The translations under genes were made by a program, and so were the position numbers. Of a stretch of 5,443 nt of DNA, positions 1-5,341 are shown piece after piece. Numbering within the stretch: position 1 is the stretch's first letter; each line of letters starts with the position of its first letter. Below the pieces are notes generated by a model. It worked only from the letters and a program-made list of their open reading frames with translations, made no database searches and was not told the origin of the DNA. This DNA is from Kiritimatiellia bacterium (GTDB taxonomy: Bacteria > Verrucomicrobiota > Kiritimatiellia > RFP12 > UBA1067): assembly GCA_016303225.1 (NCBI GenBank), contig JAEDMC010000185.1, positions 1 through 5,443 of the forward strand. The letters run 5' to 3'.

Positions 1-84
1 GTCGGCGGCGAGGAGCTGGCCAGAGACGCACGCGCAGGAGACAATCGCCAGCGCGAAGTACTTCATCAGGTCTTTAAGTTTCAT
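1..84 (-). CDS. N-terminus of an exported protein (cut by window edge)
   Basis: Only the first 28 codons lie inside the window. The visible part is an export signal: a short basic start (MKLKDLMK), a hydrophobic stretch (YFALAIVSCACVSG) and then QLLAAD. Two processing routes are possible. I-V-S-C fits a lipobox, which would make this a lipoprotein; alternatively signal peptidase I could cut near L-L-A-A. The ATG is supported by AAGGA six nucleotides upstream on the minus strand. It lies 32 nt after the stop of the proline-rich gene with no terminator between them, so it is most likely the third gene of the lipoprotein operon. The mature protein is not in the window and its function cannot be called. 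Confidence 0.72.
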   Translation of the reverse strand, partial: MKLKDLMKYFALAIVSCACVSGQLLAAD

Positions 85-116
85 GGTGATCCTTTTTTTC
101 CTTTTGTGAAATGAAA

Positions 117-755
117 TCAGAGGTCGTCCAGGTCGAGGGGAATGAGTCCCGACGCGCGCAGACGGTACATGTTCTTCTTCTTCTCGAGAACGGCCTTCAG
201 GCGCCGGACGCCCACGCGCTTGAACCGGTAGCGTACGTCGACATGCACCAGAACCGTTCCGTCGGCCCGCTCGACATCGTCCGTCACGATGTTCTCGTCG
301 ACGATCCCCCCGTTCCGTTCCCGGTCGTCCGCGAACAGCTTCGCGAACTTCTCCAGCGTGGTCTCCCGACGGTACGCGGGCACCATCGCCCACCACATCC
401 GCTCGTAGTCCTCGTCCTTCCAGAGCTTGCAGAAGTACCGGACCAGACGGCGCGGTTCGGCGGCGTCCTCGACCGGTGGCTCCGGTGGCGGAGGCTGCGG
501 AGGTTCGACGGCCGGAGTCGCCACGACAGGTGGGGGCGGGGGCGCAACGGGGGCGGAGACGACGGGCGCGGGGGCGGGAGCAGGCGTAGGGGCGGGGACG
601 GGAGGCGGGACGGCAACCGGCTTCCGCCTGCGCCGGATGACGATTTCAACCTCCTCGTCCTCCTGCTGTTCCGAGGCAGGCACGATCACGACGGGACTCT
701 GCGCCGCCAGTATCTGCACACAGGCAAACACTGCTGGGAAAATTGCGCGCCACAT
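117..755 (-). CDS. Exported protein with proline-rich linker and C-terminal alpha/beta domain
   Basis: 212 residues. The ATG at 755 is chosen over an in-frame upstream start (806) because GGAGGA sits 9 nt before it and it places a signal peptide first: residues 1-19 (MWRAIFPAVFACVQILAAQ) with a likely cut near A-A-Q-S. Residues 31-45 are first acidic and then basic (RRRRK). Residues 46-95 are almost entirely Pro, Ala and Val with P-P and A-P repeats, typical of an extended spacer crossing periplasm or peptidoglycan. Residues 104-206 look like a compact domain (RYFCKLWKDEDYERMWWAM, then strands rich in V, R and Y) resembling NTF2-like/DUF4878-type folds; that similarity is by eye only. It lies 32 nt downstream of the CsgG-like lipoprotein gene in the same operon, so an envelope role with that protein is inferred. 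The antisense frames here are open because the linker is GC-rich. The gene is confident, the function unknown. Confidence 0.8.
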   Translation of the reverse strand: MWRAIFPAVFACVQILAAQSPVVIVPASEQQEDEEVEIVIRRRRKPVAVPPPVPAPTPAPAPAPVVSAPVAPPPPPVVATPAVEPPQPPPPEPPVEDAAEPRRLVRYFCKLWKDEDYERMWWAMVPAYRRETTLEKFAKLFADDRERNGGIVDENIVTDDVERADGTVLVHVDVRYRFKRVGVRRLKAVLEKKKNMYRLRASGLIPLDLDDL

Positions 756-787
756 GCCTTCGTCCTCCCCAAACCACCCGAAGTTCG

Positions 788-1744
788 TCAGTGGATCGTA
801 CTCCACACATTGTTGAACACGTCCTTGTCCTGACCTTCGAGCACGCGCACATAGACGCCCTTGCGAACATTGGTCTTGTCAGGATCATTTACCTTGATCC
901 ACGCGGAATCGGCCTCGACAATTTCCACCGTGCCGCTGGCAAGGTCGCAGAAGTCGCGCTTCTTACCGCCCAGCGCGGAATTGTCGACGATTTCGTAGAA
1001 GCACACCATGTTTCCCTGTTCAAGCCCGTAGTTCTTCCCAATGGAAATGCGGGCGGCCGCGCCGTTGCCACGCGTCTCCATGACGCGGACCGGCGGCATG
1101 TACTTCAAGGTGATTGCATGTGCGAACTGCTTGGCGGCATCCCCGGCCAGCTTGCTCAGCGCTGCCACAACCGCCGAATTCGAATCGTCGTTCTGCATCG
1201 AGGCATTATAAATTCCGAGAACATACTTGCTGTCGGGCGTAACGGACTTCGTCATGACGACCCTCTGGCTCGCAACATCGAGCCACTTGAAGTCGAACTG
1301 GGCCGACAGCTTGCGCAGGTTAACCACCATCGAGGTAAGACGCGCGACGACGATGTAGTCGGCTTCGACCTGCGAAAGGGTGTTGGCCTCAAAGGGATTG
1401 TCCGACGTCAGCACGCTTTCGTTGACCAGCGCGAACAGGCTCTTACGGTCGACGATCTCGAAGAAGGCGAAGTTCGCCAGATCCGCATTGATTCCGCTGT
1501 CCATGGCGTCGGCGACCCCTTCGTAGCCCTTCTTGTCGGCATAAGCCCCCAGCGAAACCTTGACCGCAACCTTCGCTTTCTCCGTCTTCCCAGACACGCG
1601 GGGCGCATCTGCACCCGCATCCACGTACATGTCGGTGGTGTCGCGCGGCGAGACGCGCGCCATCGTGTAGGGATCGAAGGCGCAGCCCGAAACCAAAACG
1701 CCCAGTAACGCAGCCCCACCCAGTGCGAACAGATTCACCTTCAT
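788..1744 (-). CDS. CsgG/FlgT-like outer-membrane lipoprotein
   Basis: 318 residues. The ATG at 1744 is preferred to an upstream GTG (1819) because GGAG lies 8 nt ahead and a lipoprotein signal follows at once: residues 1-20 end in V-S-G before Cys21, and Ala at +2 favours outer-membrane sorting. Residues 58-140 resemble the CsgG fold: a strand (KVAVKVSLG), a helix with 'ANFAFFEIVDRKSLFALVNE' (compare the family pattern 'F.vveR..l..ll.E'), then 'VEADYIVVARLTSM'. Residues 186-212 form a helix rich in Ala. Residues 217-302 resemble the FlgT C-terminal domain or similar small beta domains (ISIGKNYGLEQGNMVCFYEI, then VRKGVYVRV). CsgG-type proteins build secretion pores or periplasmic scaffolds, but I do not see enough to assign pore formation. 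First gene of a three-gene operon of exported proteins, read from a promoter with a poly-G spacer. The lipoprotein call is firm; the family call is moderate. Confidence 0.82.
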   Translation of the reverse strand: MKVNLFALGGAALLGVLVSGCAFDPYTMARVSPRDTTDMYVDAGADAPRVSGKTEKAKVAVKVSLGAYADKKGYEGVADAMDSGINADLANFAFFEIVDRKSLFALVNESVLTSDNPFEANTLSQVEADYIVVARLTSMVVNLRKLSAQFDFKWLDVASQRVVMTKSVTPDSKYVLGIYNASMQNDDSNSAVVAALSKLAGDAAKQFAHAITLKYMPPVRVMETRGNGAAARISIGKNYGLEQGNMVCFYEIVDNSALGGKKRDFCDLASGTVEIVEADSAWIKVNDPDKTNVRKGVYVRVLEGQDKDVFNNVWSTIH

Positions 1745-1816
1745 TGCCACACTCCACAGCCCGAAGAATGAACACGCGCTCCAGAAAACGCGGGCCGACG
1801 TCCTCCTTCGCTCCCC

Positions 1817-1838
1817 CACCTGGATCCATTCCTAGGTG
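1817..1838 (-). promoter_or_regulatory. Possible 5'-UTR hairpin of the lipoprotein operon
   Basis: In the predicted transcript, CACCT and AGGTG pair, followed by GGA with TCC inside, leaving one bulged A and a five-base loop (8 bp in all). It falls about 10 nt after the predicted transcript start and about 70 nt before the lipoprotein start codon. No U-run follows it, so it is not a terminator. It could stabilise the message or be chance. Confidence 0.25.
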
Positions 1839-1854
1839 AAAATCATTTCTTGAA

Positions 1855-1885
1855 ATTATACCCCCCCCCCTCTTGATTTTGTCAA
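1855..1885 (-). promoter_or_regulatory. Promoter of lipoprotein operon with G10 tract in the spacer
   Basis: On the minus strand TTGACA (1885-1880) and TATAAT (1860-1855) both match the sigma-70 consensus exactly. The spacer is 19 bp, nine mixed bases followed by ten consecutive G that abut the -10 box. Nineteen is longer than the optimal 17, so losing one or two G would be expected to strengthen the promoter and gaining G to weaken it. The predicted start is near 1848, giving a 5'-UTR of about 100 nt. Homopolymer runs between -35 and -10 are a known phase-variation device, as in the meningococcal porA and opc promoters. Promoter identity is strongly supported; variability is inferred. Confidence 0.8.
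1861..1870. repeat. C10/G10 homopolymer tract
   Basis: Ten C on the plus strand (ten G on the minus strand), sitting directly against the -10 box of the lipoprotein-operon promoter in otherwise AT-rich DNA. Tracts of this length are prone to slipped-strand mispairing, and also to sequencing error. Confidence 0.9.
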
Positions 1886-1924
1886 CAAGGTACTTGCTCT
1901 TATTTTCACTTTATTGGAAAGTCT

Positions 1925-1963
1925 ATATTCTTATGTTTACAAATTTCAGAAACATAAGAATAT
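1925..1963. repeat. Perfect 14-bp inverted repeat, AT-rich, 11-bp loop
   Basis: Arm ATATTCTTATGTTT (1925-1938) is exactly matched by AAACATAAGAATAT (1950-1963). The repeat lies about 40 bp upstream of the -35 box of the lipoprotein-operon promoter and about 180 bp upstream of the DUF456 promoter. No T-run follows it on either strand, so it is a poor intrinsic terminator. A binding site for a dimeric regulator acting on one or both divergent promoters, or a remnant of a mobile element, are both possible. Confidence 0.75.
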
Positions 1964-2014
1964 GACGATACCGCAGAACTGAACGCATCGCCAGCCCGCG
2001 TCAGACGAGATGGT

Positions 2015-2100
2015 CTAGAACAGCCAGAAGACGCCCACCAGAAGAAGCCGTTGAGGGCGACCATGCACCAGAACACGCGCCGGAACGCCGGCAAATCCAC
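2015..2100 (-). other. Doubtful small hydrophobic frame, possibly frameshifted
   Basis: From a GTG at 2100 with AGGCGG seven nt upstream, the minus strand reads MDLPAFRRVFWCMVALNGFF with codons ending mostly in G or C, like the real genes here. After about 2040 that frame loses the codon bias, while the frame one base over reads LVGVFWLF and stops at 2017-2015. Joined by a one-base change, this would be about 27 residues with a single membrane span. It may be a decayed gene end, a microprotein with a sequence error, or chance. The uncorrected frame runs on to 1906 with unremarkable sequence. No family recognised. Confidence 0.2.
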
Positions 2101-2141
2101 AAAAATGCCGCCTGCTCATGCGATTCAAGGCTTCCGCGTTT

Positions 2142-2150
2142 TGCTATACT
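2142..2150 (+). promoter_or_regulatory. Extended -10 promoter of DUF456 gene, implying a leaderless mRNA
   Basis: TGCTATACT is an extended -10 box (TG, one base, then TATACT with 5 of 6 consensus bases). No good -35 is present; the best candidates near 2122-2129 are weak, which is normal for extended -10 promoters. The start codon begins only 8 bases after the box, where RNA polymerase should initiate, and there is no Shine-Dalgarno sequence in the C-rich bases between them. The transcript therefore probably begins at or within a base or two of the AUG. Confidence 0.6.
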
Positions 2151-2157
2151 CCGCCCC

Positions 2158-2631
2158 ATGGACTATTTTTGGTATTCCCTCGGGGCGCTGTGCCTGCTGC
2201 TCGGCTTCATTGGCTGCGTGGTGCCTGTGCTGCCGGGCCCCGTCTGCGGGCTGCTCGCGCTGTGCGCCCTGCTGCCGACGGCCGCGGCGCCAACCCCGGG
2301 CTGTCTGGCGGTCGTCGGCACGGTCGTGGCGCTGGTGGTGGCGCTGGACTACATCGTCCCCGCGCTGGGCGCGAAGAAGTTCAACTGTTCCCGCTGGGGC
2401 GTCTTCGGCTGCCTGGCCGGCACCCTCGTCGGCGTCTTCTTCTTTCCCTGGGGACTCGTCCTCGGGCCCTTCGGCGGCGCGTTTCTCAGCGAACTCGTCG
2501 CCGGCAAGACCACGGCGGACGCGGTCCGCGGAGGGGTGGGCGCCCTGCTCGGCTTCCTCGTCTCCGTCGTCCTCAAACTCGCATCGGTGGGGTTCTGTGC
2601 GGTTCTCTTCGTGGACAAGGTTTTCGCTTAG
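2158..2631 (+). CDS. DUF456 family integral membrane protein
   Basis: 157 residues, within the usual size of the family. Hydrophobic segments lie at about residues 6-40 (broken by PVLPGP, residues 23-28), 48-68, 82-108 and 125-150. The signature features of DUF456 proteins are all visible: 'VLPGP' near the N-terminus, 'DYIVPALGAKKF' (64-75) followed by S-R-W-G, 'FFFPWGLVLGPFGGAFLSEL' (94-113) and 'GGVGALLGFLVSVVLK' (125-140). The biochemical role of the family is not known; small glycine-rich membrane proteins of this type are often described as conserved membrane proteins only. The ATG is the only sensible start: it follows an extended -10 box directly and has no ribosome binding site, which suggests leaderless translation. 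It is a single gene, divergent from the lipoprotein operon and convergent with pheA. Confidence 0.9.
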   Translation: MDYFWYSLGALCLLLGFIGCVVPVLPGPVCGLLALCALLPTAAAPTPGCLAVVGTVVALVVALDYIVPALGAKKFNCSRWGVFGCLAGTLVGVFFFPWGLVLGPFGGAFLSELVAGKTTADAVRGGVGALLGFLVSVVLKLASVGFCAVLFVDKVFA

Positions 2632-2636
2632 TCGCT

Positions 2637-2899
2637 CGTTCCGCCTTCGGCTCACTCGCTCCTGCGCGAAACTTCCTTTCTCCGTTCCGCCTTCGGCTCA
2701 CTCGCTCCCGCGCGAAACTTTCTTTCTCCGTTCCGCCTTCGGCTCGCTCGCTCCTGCGCGAAACTTTCTTTCTCCGTTCCGCCTTCGGCTCACTCGCTCC
2801 TGCGCGAAACTTCCTTTCTCCGTTCCGTCTTCGGCTCACTCGCTCCTGCGCGAAACTTCCTTTCTCCGTTCCGCCTTCGGCTCACTCGCTCCTGCGCGA
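2637..2899. repeat. 46-bp tandem repeat array, about 5.7 copies
   Basis: Units begin at 2637, 2683, 2729, 2775, 2821 and 2867, exactly 46 bp apart. The last unit stops after 33 bases. Each unit begins CGTTCCGCCTTCGGCTC and contains CTGCGCGAAACTT. Units 1 and 4 are identical and the others differ at one to three positions (for example C/T at the CTT of the tail, CACTCG versus CGCTCG). The array starts 6 bp after the DUF456 stop codon and ends about 110 bp before the end of pheA. No stop codon occurs in any plus-strand frame of the unit, which creates long spurious open frames. Within a unit only small hairpins are seen (GCC-TTC-GGC). No spacers, so not CRISPR. Confidence 0.93.
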
Positions 2900-3009
2900 C
2901 CTCCGTCCCTCTGTGTCCAGCCGGAGGCCATGGCCCCCGCCCGAACCGAGCGCCAGCCCGATCCGCCGTCCCTTCCTCCGACGCCCCCCCCCCGAAACCG
3001 AACACGGGC
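2900..3009. other. Intergenic tail between repeat array and pheA, no gene seen
   Basis: GC-rich DNA after the repeat array, with a short palindrome GGCCATGGCC near 2927-2936 and a run of ten C at 2984-2993. I see no hairpin followed by a T-run on either strand, so neither DUF456 nor pheA has a recognisable intrinsic terminator here. Confidence 0.5.
2984..2993. repeat. C10 homopolymer tract downstream of pheA
   Basis: Ten C on the plus strand, 16 bp beyond the pheA stop codon and outside any gene. It is the same length and orientation as the tract in the lipoprotein-operon promoter. No promoter boxes flank it. Confidence 0.85.
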
Positions 3010-4161
3010 CTAGCGCTCCTGGTAGGCGCCGAGGAACGTGAAGTGCTCGATCTCCGGGTCGGACGCGAGTTCCGACAGAAGCGCCAGCACCTGCTCGTCG
3101 TGCGGGGAGGCCTCGAAGTCGAAGACGAAGCTGAACTCGAAGTCCTGGCCGGGGATCGGACGCGACTCGAGCTTCGTGAGGTTCACGTCGATGGACGCGA
3201 ACTTCGAGATGAGCTCGTTCAGCGCGCCCGGGCGGTGCGGCAGGCTCAGCATCACGCTGAACTTGTCCGCCTCGGGATAGATCTCGAGGTCCTTCGCGAT
3301 GCAGATGAAGCGCGTGTAGTTGTACGACACGTCGGCGATGCGCTCGGCGATCACCTCGAGGCCGTAGAGCTCGGCGCAGGCGCGGGACGCGATCACCGCG
3401 GCGTCCGTGCGGCCGCTGGACGCGAGCGTCTTCGCGGCGACGGCCGTGTTGGAGGCGGGGATGACCTTCGCGCCGGGATGCGCCTTCAGGAAGGCGCCGC
3501 ACTGGGCGAGCGCGTGCGGATGGCTCGAGATCTCCTTCACGTCCTCGAGCTTCGTCCCGCGCGGCGCGAGCAGCACGTGGTCGATCTTCAGGCGCAGCGC
3601 GCGCACGATGTGGAACTTGTGGCGCACCATCAGGTCGTAGACCGCGGTGACGGAACCGGCCGCCGAGTTCTCGATCGGCAGGATGCCGTAGGGGCACACG
3701 CCCTTCTCGACCGCCTCGAAGACGGCCTCGAAGCCGTCGAAGTAGAGGATCGTCGGAATCGGGAAGAGCAGGGACGTCGCCTGCTGCGCGTACGCGCCCT
3801 CCGTGCCCGGGCACGCGACCACGGCGCGGTGCGGGAAGCGCTTGCCGGCCTTCGCCTCGCAGGCGGCCCGCACGGCCTTCACCAGCGGCTTCTCGCCGTT
3901 GAGGATGACGCGCTGACGCGCCTTCGAGATGCTGAAAAGCGTGTTGAAGAACAGGCGTGCGCCGTGCTCGTATTCGGGGTCCACCGCCGCCGTCACGCGG
4001 GAGAGGATGTCGCGTTCGCGCGCGGGGTCGGTGACCGGCGCGCCGCGCTCGTGCTTGGACTCCGCCACCTGCTTCACGATTTCCAGCCGACGCTGGAACA
4101 GCTGCGTCAGCTGGCTGTCGATGTCGTCGATTTCCGCCCGGATGTTCCTGATGTCCTTCAC
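3010..4161 (-). CDS. pheA: Bifunctional chorismate mutase / prephenate dehydratase (P-protein) with ACT domain
   Basis: 383 residues, the normal length for a P-protein. It converts chorismate to prephenate and then to phenylpyruvate, the committed route to phenylalanine, in the cytoplasm. Residues 4-88 are an AroQ-type chorismate mutase; lining up with the E. coli enzyme, the active-site residues appear intact (R8, R25, K36, D45, R48, E49, S79, Q83). Residues 113-290 are prephenate dehydratase with 'CPGTEGAYAQQA' (117-128), 'GILPIENSAAGSV' (159-171), 'SHPHALAQC' (213-221) and the catalytic T-R-F (283-285). Residues 300-380 are the ACT domain, with the Phe-binding motifs G-A-L (312-314) and E-S-R-P (332-335), so feedback inhibition by Phe is expected. 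The start is a GTG at 4161 that overlaps the aroF stop by four bases (GTGA), with AGGAG 7 nt upstream; this implies translational coupling. Second gene of the attenuated aroF-pheA operon. Confidence 0.96.
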   Translation of the reverse strand: MKDIRNIRAEIDDIDSQLTQLFQRRLEIVKQVAESKHERGAPVTDPARERDILSRVTAAVDPEYEHGARLFFNTLFSISKARQRVILNGEKPLVKAVRAACEAKAGKRFPHRAVVACPGTEGAYAQQATSLLFPIPTILYFDGFEAVFEAVEKGVCPYGILPIENSAAGSVTAVYDLMVRHKFHIVRALRLKIDHVLLAPRGTKLEDVKEISSHPHALAQCGAFLKAHPGAKVIPASNTAVAAKTLASSGRTDAAVIASRACAELYGLEVIAERIADVSYNYTRFICIAKDLEIYPEADKFSVMLSLPHRPGALNELISKFASIDVNLTKLESRPIPGQDFEFSFVFDFEASPHDEQVLALLSELASDPEIEHFTFLGAYQER

Positions 4162-5159
4162 AGCGCGCTCCTGATCTTGTTGATTCTCTCCATCGTCTTC
4201 GCGAACATGTCCGGCGTCTGGCTCTGGGCGCCGTCGCACTTCGCATGCGGCGGGTCGTTGTGGACCTCGATGATGAGTCCGTCCGCGCCGATCGCCGCAG
4301 CCGCCACGGCCACGGGGTCGACCATGTAGGCGTAGCCGGTCGCGTGCGAGGGGTCCACCACCACGGGCAGGTGCGACATGCGGTGCAGCAGCGGCACGAC
4401 GCCGAGGTCGAGCGTGTTCCGCAGCGCCGTCTCGAAGGTGCGGATGCCGCGCTCGCAGAGCATGACGTTCGGATTGCCCGAGGCCATCACGTACTCGGCG
4501 CTCATCAGCAGCTCCTTGAGCGTGGCGGACATGCCGCGCTTGAGCAGGATCGGCTTCTTCGTGTAGGAGCCGACCTCCTTGAGGAGGTTGAAGTTCTGCA
4601 TGTTGCGCGCGCCGATCTGGATGACGTCCACGTCGTTGAACAGCTCGATGTCCTTGAAGTCCATCAGCTCGGTCACGATCGGCAGGCCCGTCTCCTTCTT
4701 CGCGAGCGACAGGAGGCGCAGACCCTCCGCGCCGAGGCCCTGGAACGCGTACGGCGAGGTGCGCGGCTTGAACGCGCCGCCGCGCAGCATCGTCGCGCCC
4801 GCGGCCTTCACCGCCTGCGCGATGCCGACAAGCTGCTCCTCGGATTCGACGCTGCACGGGCCCGCGATCACGCCGAAGTGCCCGCCGCCGATCTTCACGC
4901 CCGAGCAGTCGACGACCGTATCCTCCGGATGGAACTTGCGGTTCGCCGCCTTGTACGGCTCCTGGATCCGCTGCACGGACTCGACCACGTCGAGCGCCTC
5001 GATGACGCCCGTGTCGAGATGCGACAGGTCGCCCACGCAGCCGATGATCGTCTGCCTCTCGCCCTTCGTGACCACCGGGTCGATGTTCTTGCTCCGCAGC
5101 AGCGCCTTCAGGTTCTCGACCTGCGCGGCGTCCGCCTCGCGCTTGATGATGATGACCAT
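4158..5159 (-). CDS. aroF: 3-deoxy-7-phosphoheptulonate (DAHP) synthase, type I-beta
   Basis: 333 residues. It condenses phosphoenolpyruvate and erythrose 4-phosphate to DAHP, the first step of the shikimate pathway. Residues 1-65 form the ACT-like (ferredoxin-like) N-terminal regulatory domain known from the Thermotoga maritima enzyme; the rest is the TIM barrel. The four metal ligands fall at the same numbers as in that enzyme: C102 (in AGPCSVES), H272 (in DPSHATG), E298 (in IIEVHND) and D309. The substrate loop 'RGGAFKPRTSPYAFQG' (126-141) and K-R-G (207-209) are also present. The ATG at 5159 is chosen because GAGGAG lies just upstream; an in-frame start at 5249 would run through the terminator hairpin and is rejected. 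It shares a four-base overlap with pheA. Transcription is governed by a Phe-codon attenuator directly upstream. The effector bound by the N-terminal domain (Phe or Tyr) cannot be read from sequence. Confidence 0.96.
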   Translation of the reverse strand: MVIIIKREADAAQVENLKALLRSKNIDPVVTKGERQTIIGCVGDLSHLDTGVIEALDVVESVQRIQEPYKAANRKFHPEDTVVDCSGVKIGGGHFGVIAGPCSVESEEQLVGIAQAVKAAGATMLRGGAFKPRTSPYAFQGLGAEGLRLLSLAKKETGLPIVTELMDFKDIELFNDVDVIQIGARNMQNFNLLKEVGSYTKKPILLKRGMSATLKELLMSAEYVMASGNPNVMLCERGIRTFETALRNTLDLGVVPLLHRMSHLPVVVDPSHATGYAYMVDPVAVAAAAIGADGLIIEVHNDPPHAKCDGAQSQTPDMFAKTMERINKIRSAL

Positions 5160-5180
5160 TTCAACTCCTCGCTTTTTTAG

Positions 5181-5213
5181 AAAATAAAAAACCCCGCCTC
5201 TTGCGAGCGGGGT
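5181..5213 (-). terminator. Intrinsic terminator (attenuator) in the aroF leader
   Basis: On the minus strand ACCCCG-CTC (5213-5205) pairs with GAG and CGGGGT (5200-5191) around a GCAA tetraloop, a stable GNRA type. This gives 9 bp with a single bulged G. A T-rich tract (TTTTTT, A, TTTT) follows directly to 5181. It ends about 10 nt before the aroF ribosome binding site, so termination here leaves the structural genes untranscribed. There is no upstream gene it could plausibly end other than the leader peptide, which makes it an attenuator rather than an ordinary terminator. Its left arm is shared with the antiterminator. Confidence 0.9.
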
Positions 5214-5262
5214 CGTCCTTCTGAACCATGTGGCGTTGGCTTTCAGCAAGGCAATCCCGCTC
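5205..5262 (-). promoter_or_regulatory. Antiterminator (segments 2:3) of the aroF-pheA attenuator
   Basis: GAGCGGG (5262-5256) is the perfect complement of CCCGCTC (5211-5205), which is most of the left arm of the terminator. Inside this, CCTT (5251-5248) pairs with AAGG (5220-5217), CTGAA (5246-5242) with TTCAG (5225-5221), and CCA (5239-5237) with TGG (5228-5226), enclosing an 8-base loop. Together 19 bp can form with small bulges. This fold and the terminator are mutually exclusive. The nesting of four separate complementary blocks in the right order is hard to explain by chance. Confidence 0.8.
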
Positions 5263-5317
5263 CGCGTTCAAAGAACGCGAAGAAGAAAAAGCCGCTAAAC
5301 TCGAAGTTCCGCATCAT
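5243..5317 (-). CDS. Phenylalanine-rich leader peptide of the aroF-pheA attenuator
   Basis: 24 codons. The peptide begins MMRNFEFSG, continues FFFFAFFERG and ends in LPC before TGA. Eight codons are Phe (five TTC, three TTT) at positions 5, 7, 10-13, 15 and 16. This matches in design the E. coli pheL peptide (a run of Phe in a very short frame ahead of pheA), though the sequence is not homologous in any obvious way. Start: either of two adjacent ATG codons, 17-20 nt downstream of the predicted transcript start, with only a weak GGAA-type ribosome binding site. An open frame extends further upstream, but the promoter lies inside that part. The peptide itself probably has no function; ribosome position on the Phe codons is the signal. 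The protector hairpin overlaps codons 12-16. Confidence 0.87.
   Translation of the reverse strand: MMRNFEFSGFFFFAFFERGAGLPC
5260..5282 (-). promoter_or_regulatory. Protector hairpin (segments 1:2) inside the leader peptide gene
   Basis: CTTCGCGTTC (5282-5273) pairs with GAACGCGGAG (5269-5260) around a TTT loop: 10 bp, one a G-U pair. The left arm lies in the Phe codons and the right arm takes the first three bases of the antiterminator (GAG of GAGCGGG). A ribosome waiting on Phe codons 10-13 would open this hairpin and free segment 2. A ribosome reaching the stop codon would cover segment 2 instead. With no translation the hairpin stands and the terminator can form. Confidence 0.78.
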
Positions 5318-5341
5318 GGTTCCGGTTTCCAGGTGCCTTGC

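Noticed and set aside
743..1708. Long open frame on the plus strand opposite the lipoprotein gene
   Set aside because: The minus strand carries a clear lipoprotein signal, ribosome binding site and family-like segments; the plus-strand product is composition-driven.
1925..1963. Intrinsic terminator
   Set aside because: The hairpin is strong in length but AT-rich, and no T-run follows it on either strand.
2637..2899. CRISPR array
   Set aside because: The units abut directly with no unique spacers, and no cas gene is nearby.
2051..3041. Long plus-strand open frames running through DUF456 and the repeat array
   Set aside because: They exist because the 46-bp unit has no stop codon in any plus frame; upstream they are out of frame with the recognisable DUF456 protein.
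3043..4329. Long open frame on the plus strand opposite pheA and aroF
   Set aside because: It is a by-product of GC-rich codon use in the real minus-strand genes: the product is rich in Arg, Leu, Asp, His and Val, has no domain I recognise and no ribosome binding site, while pheA and aroF on the other strand keep every catalytic motif.
5181..5213. T-box riboswitch or other tRNA-sensing leader for aroF
   Set aside because: The leader is only about 150 nt, has no T-box-like conserved stretch that I can see, and is fully explained by the Phe-rich peptide and competing hairpins.
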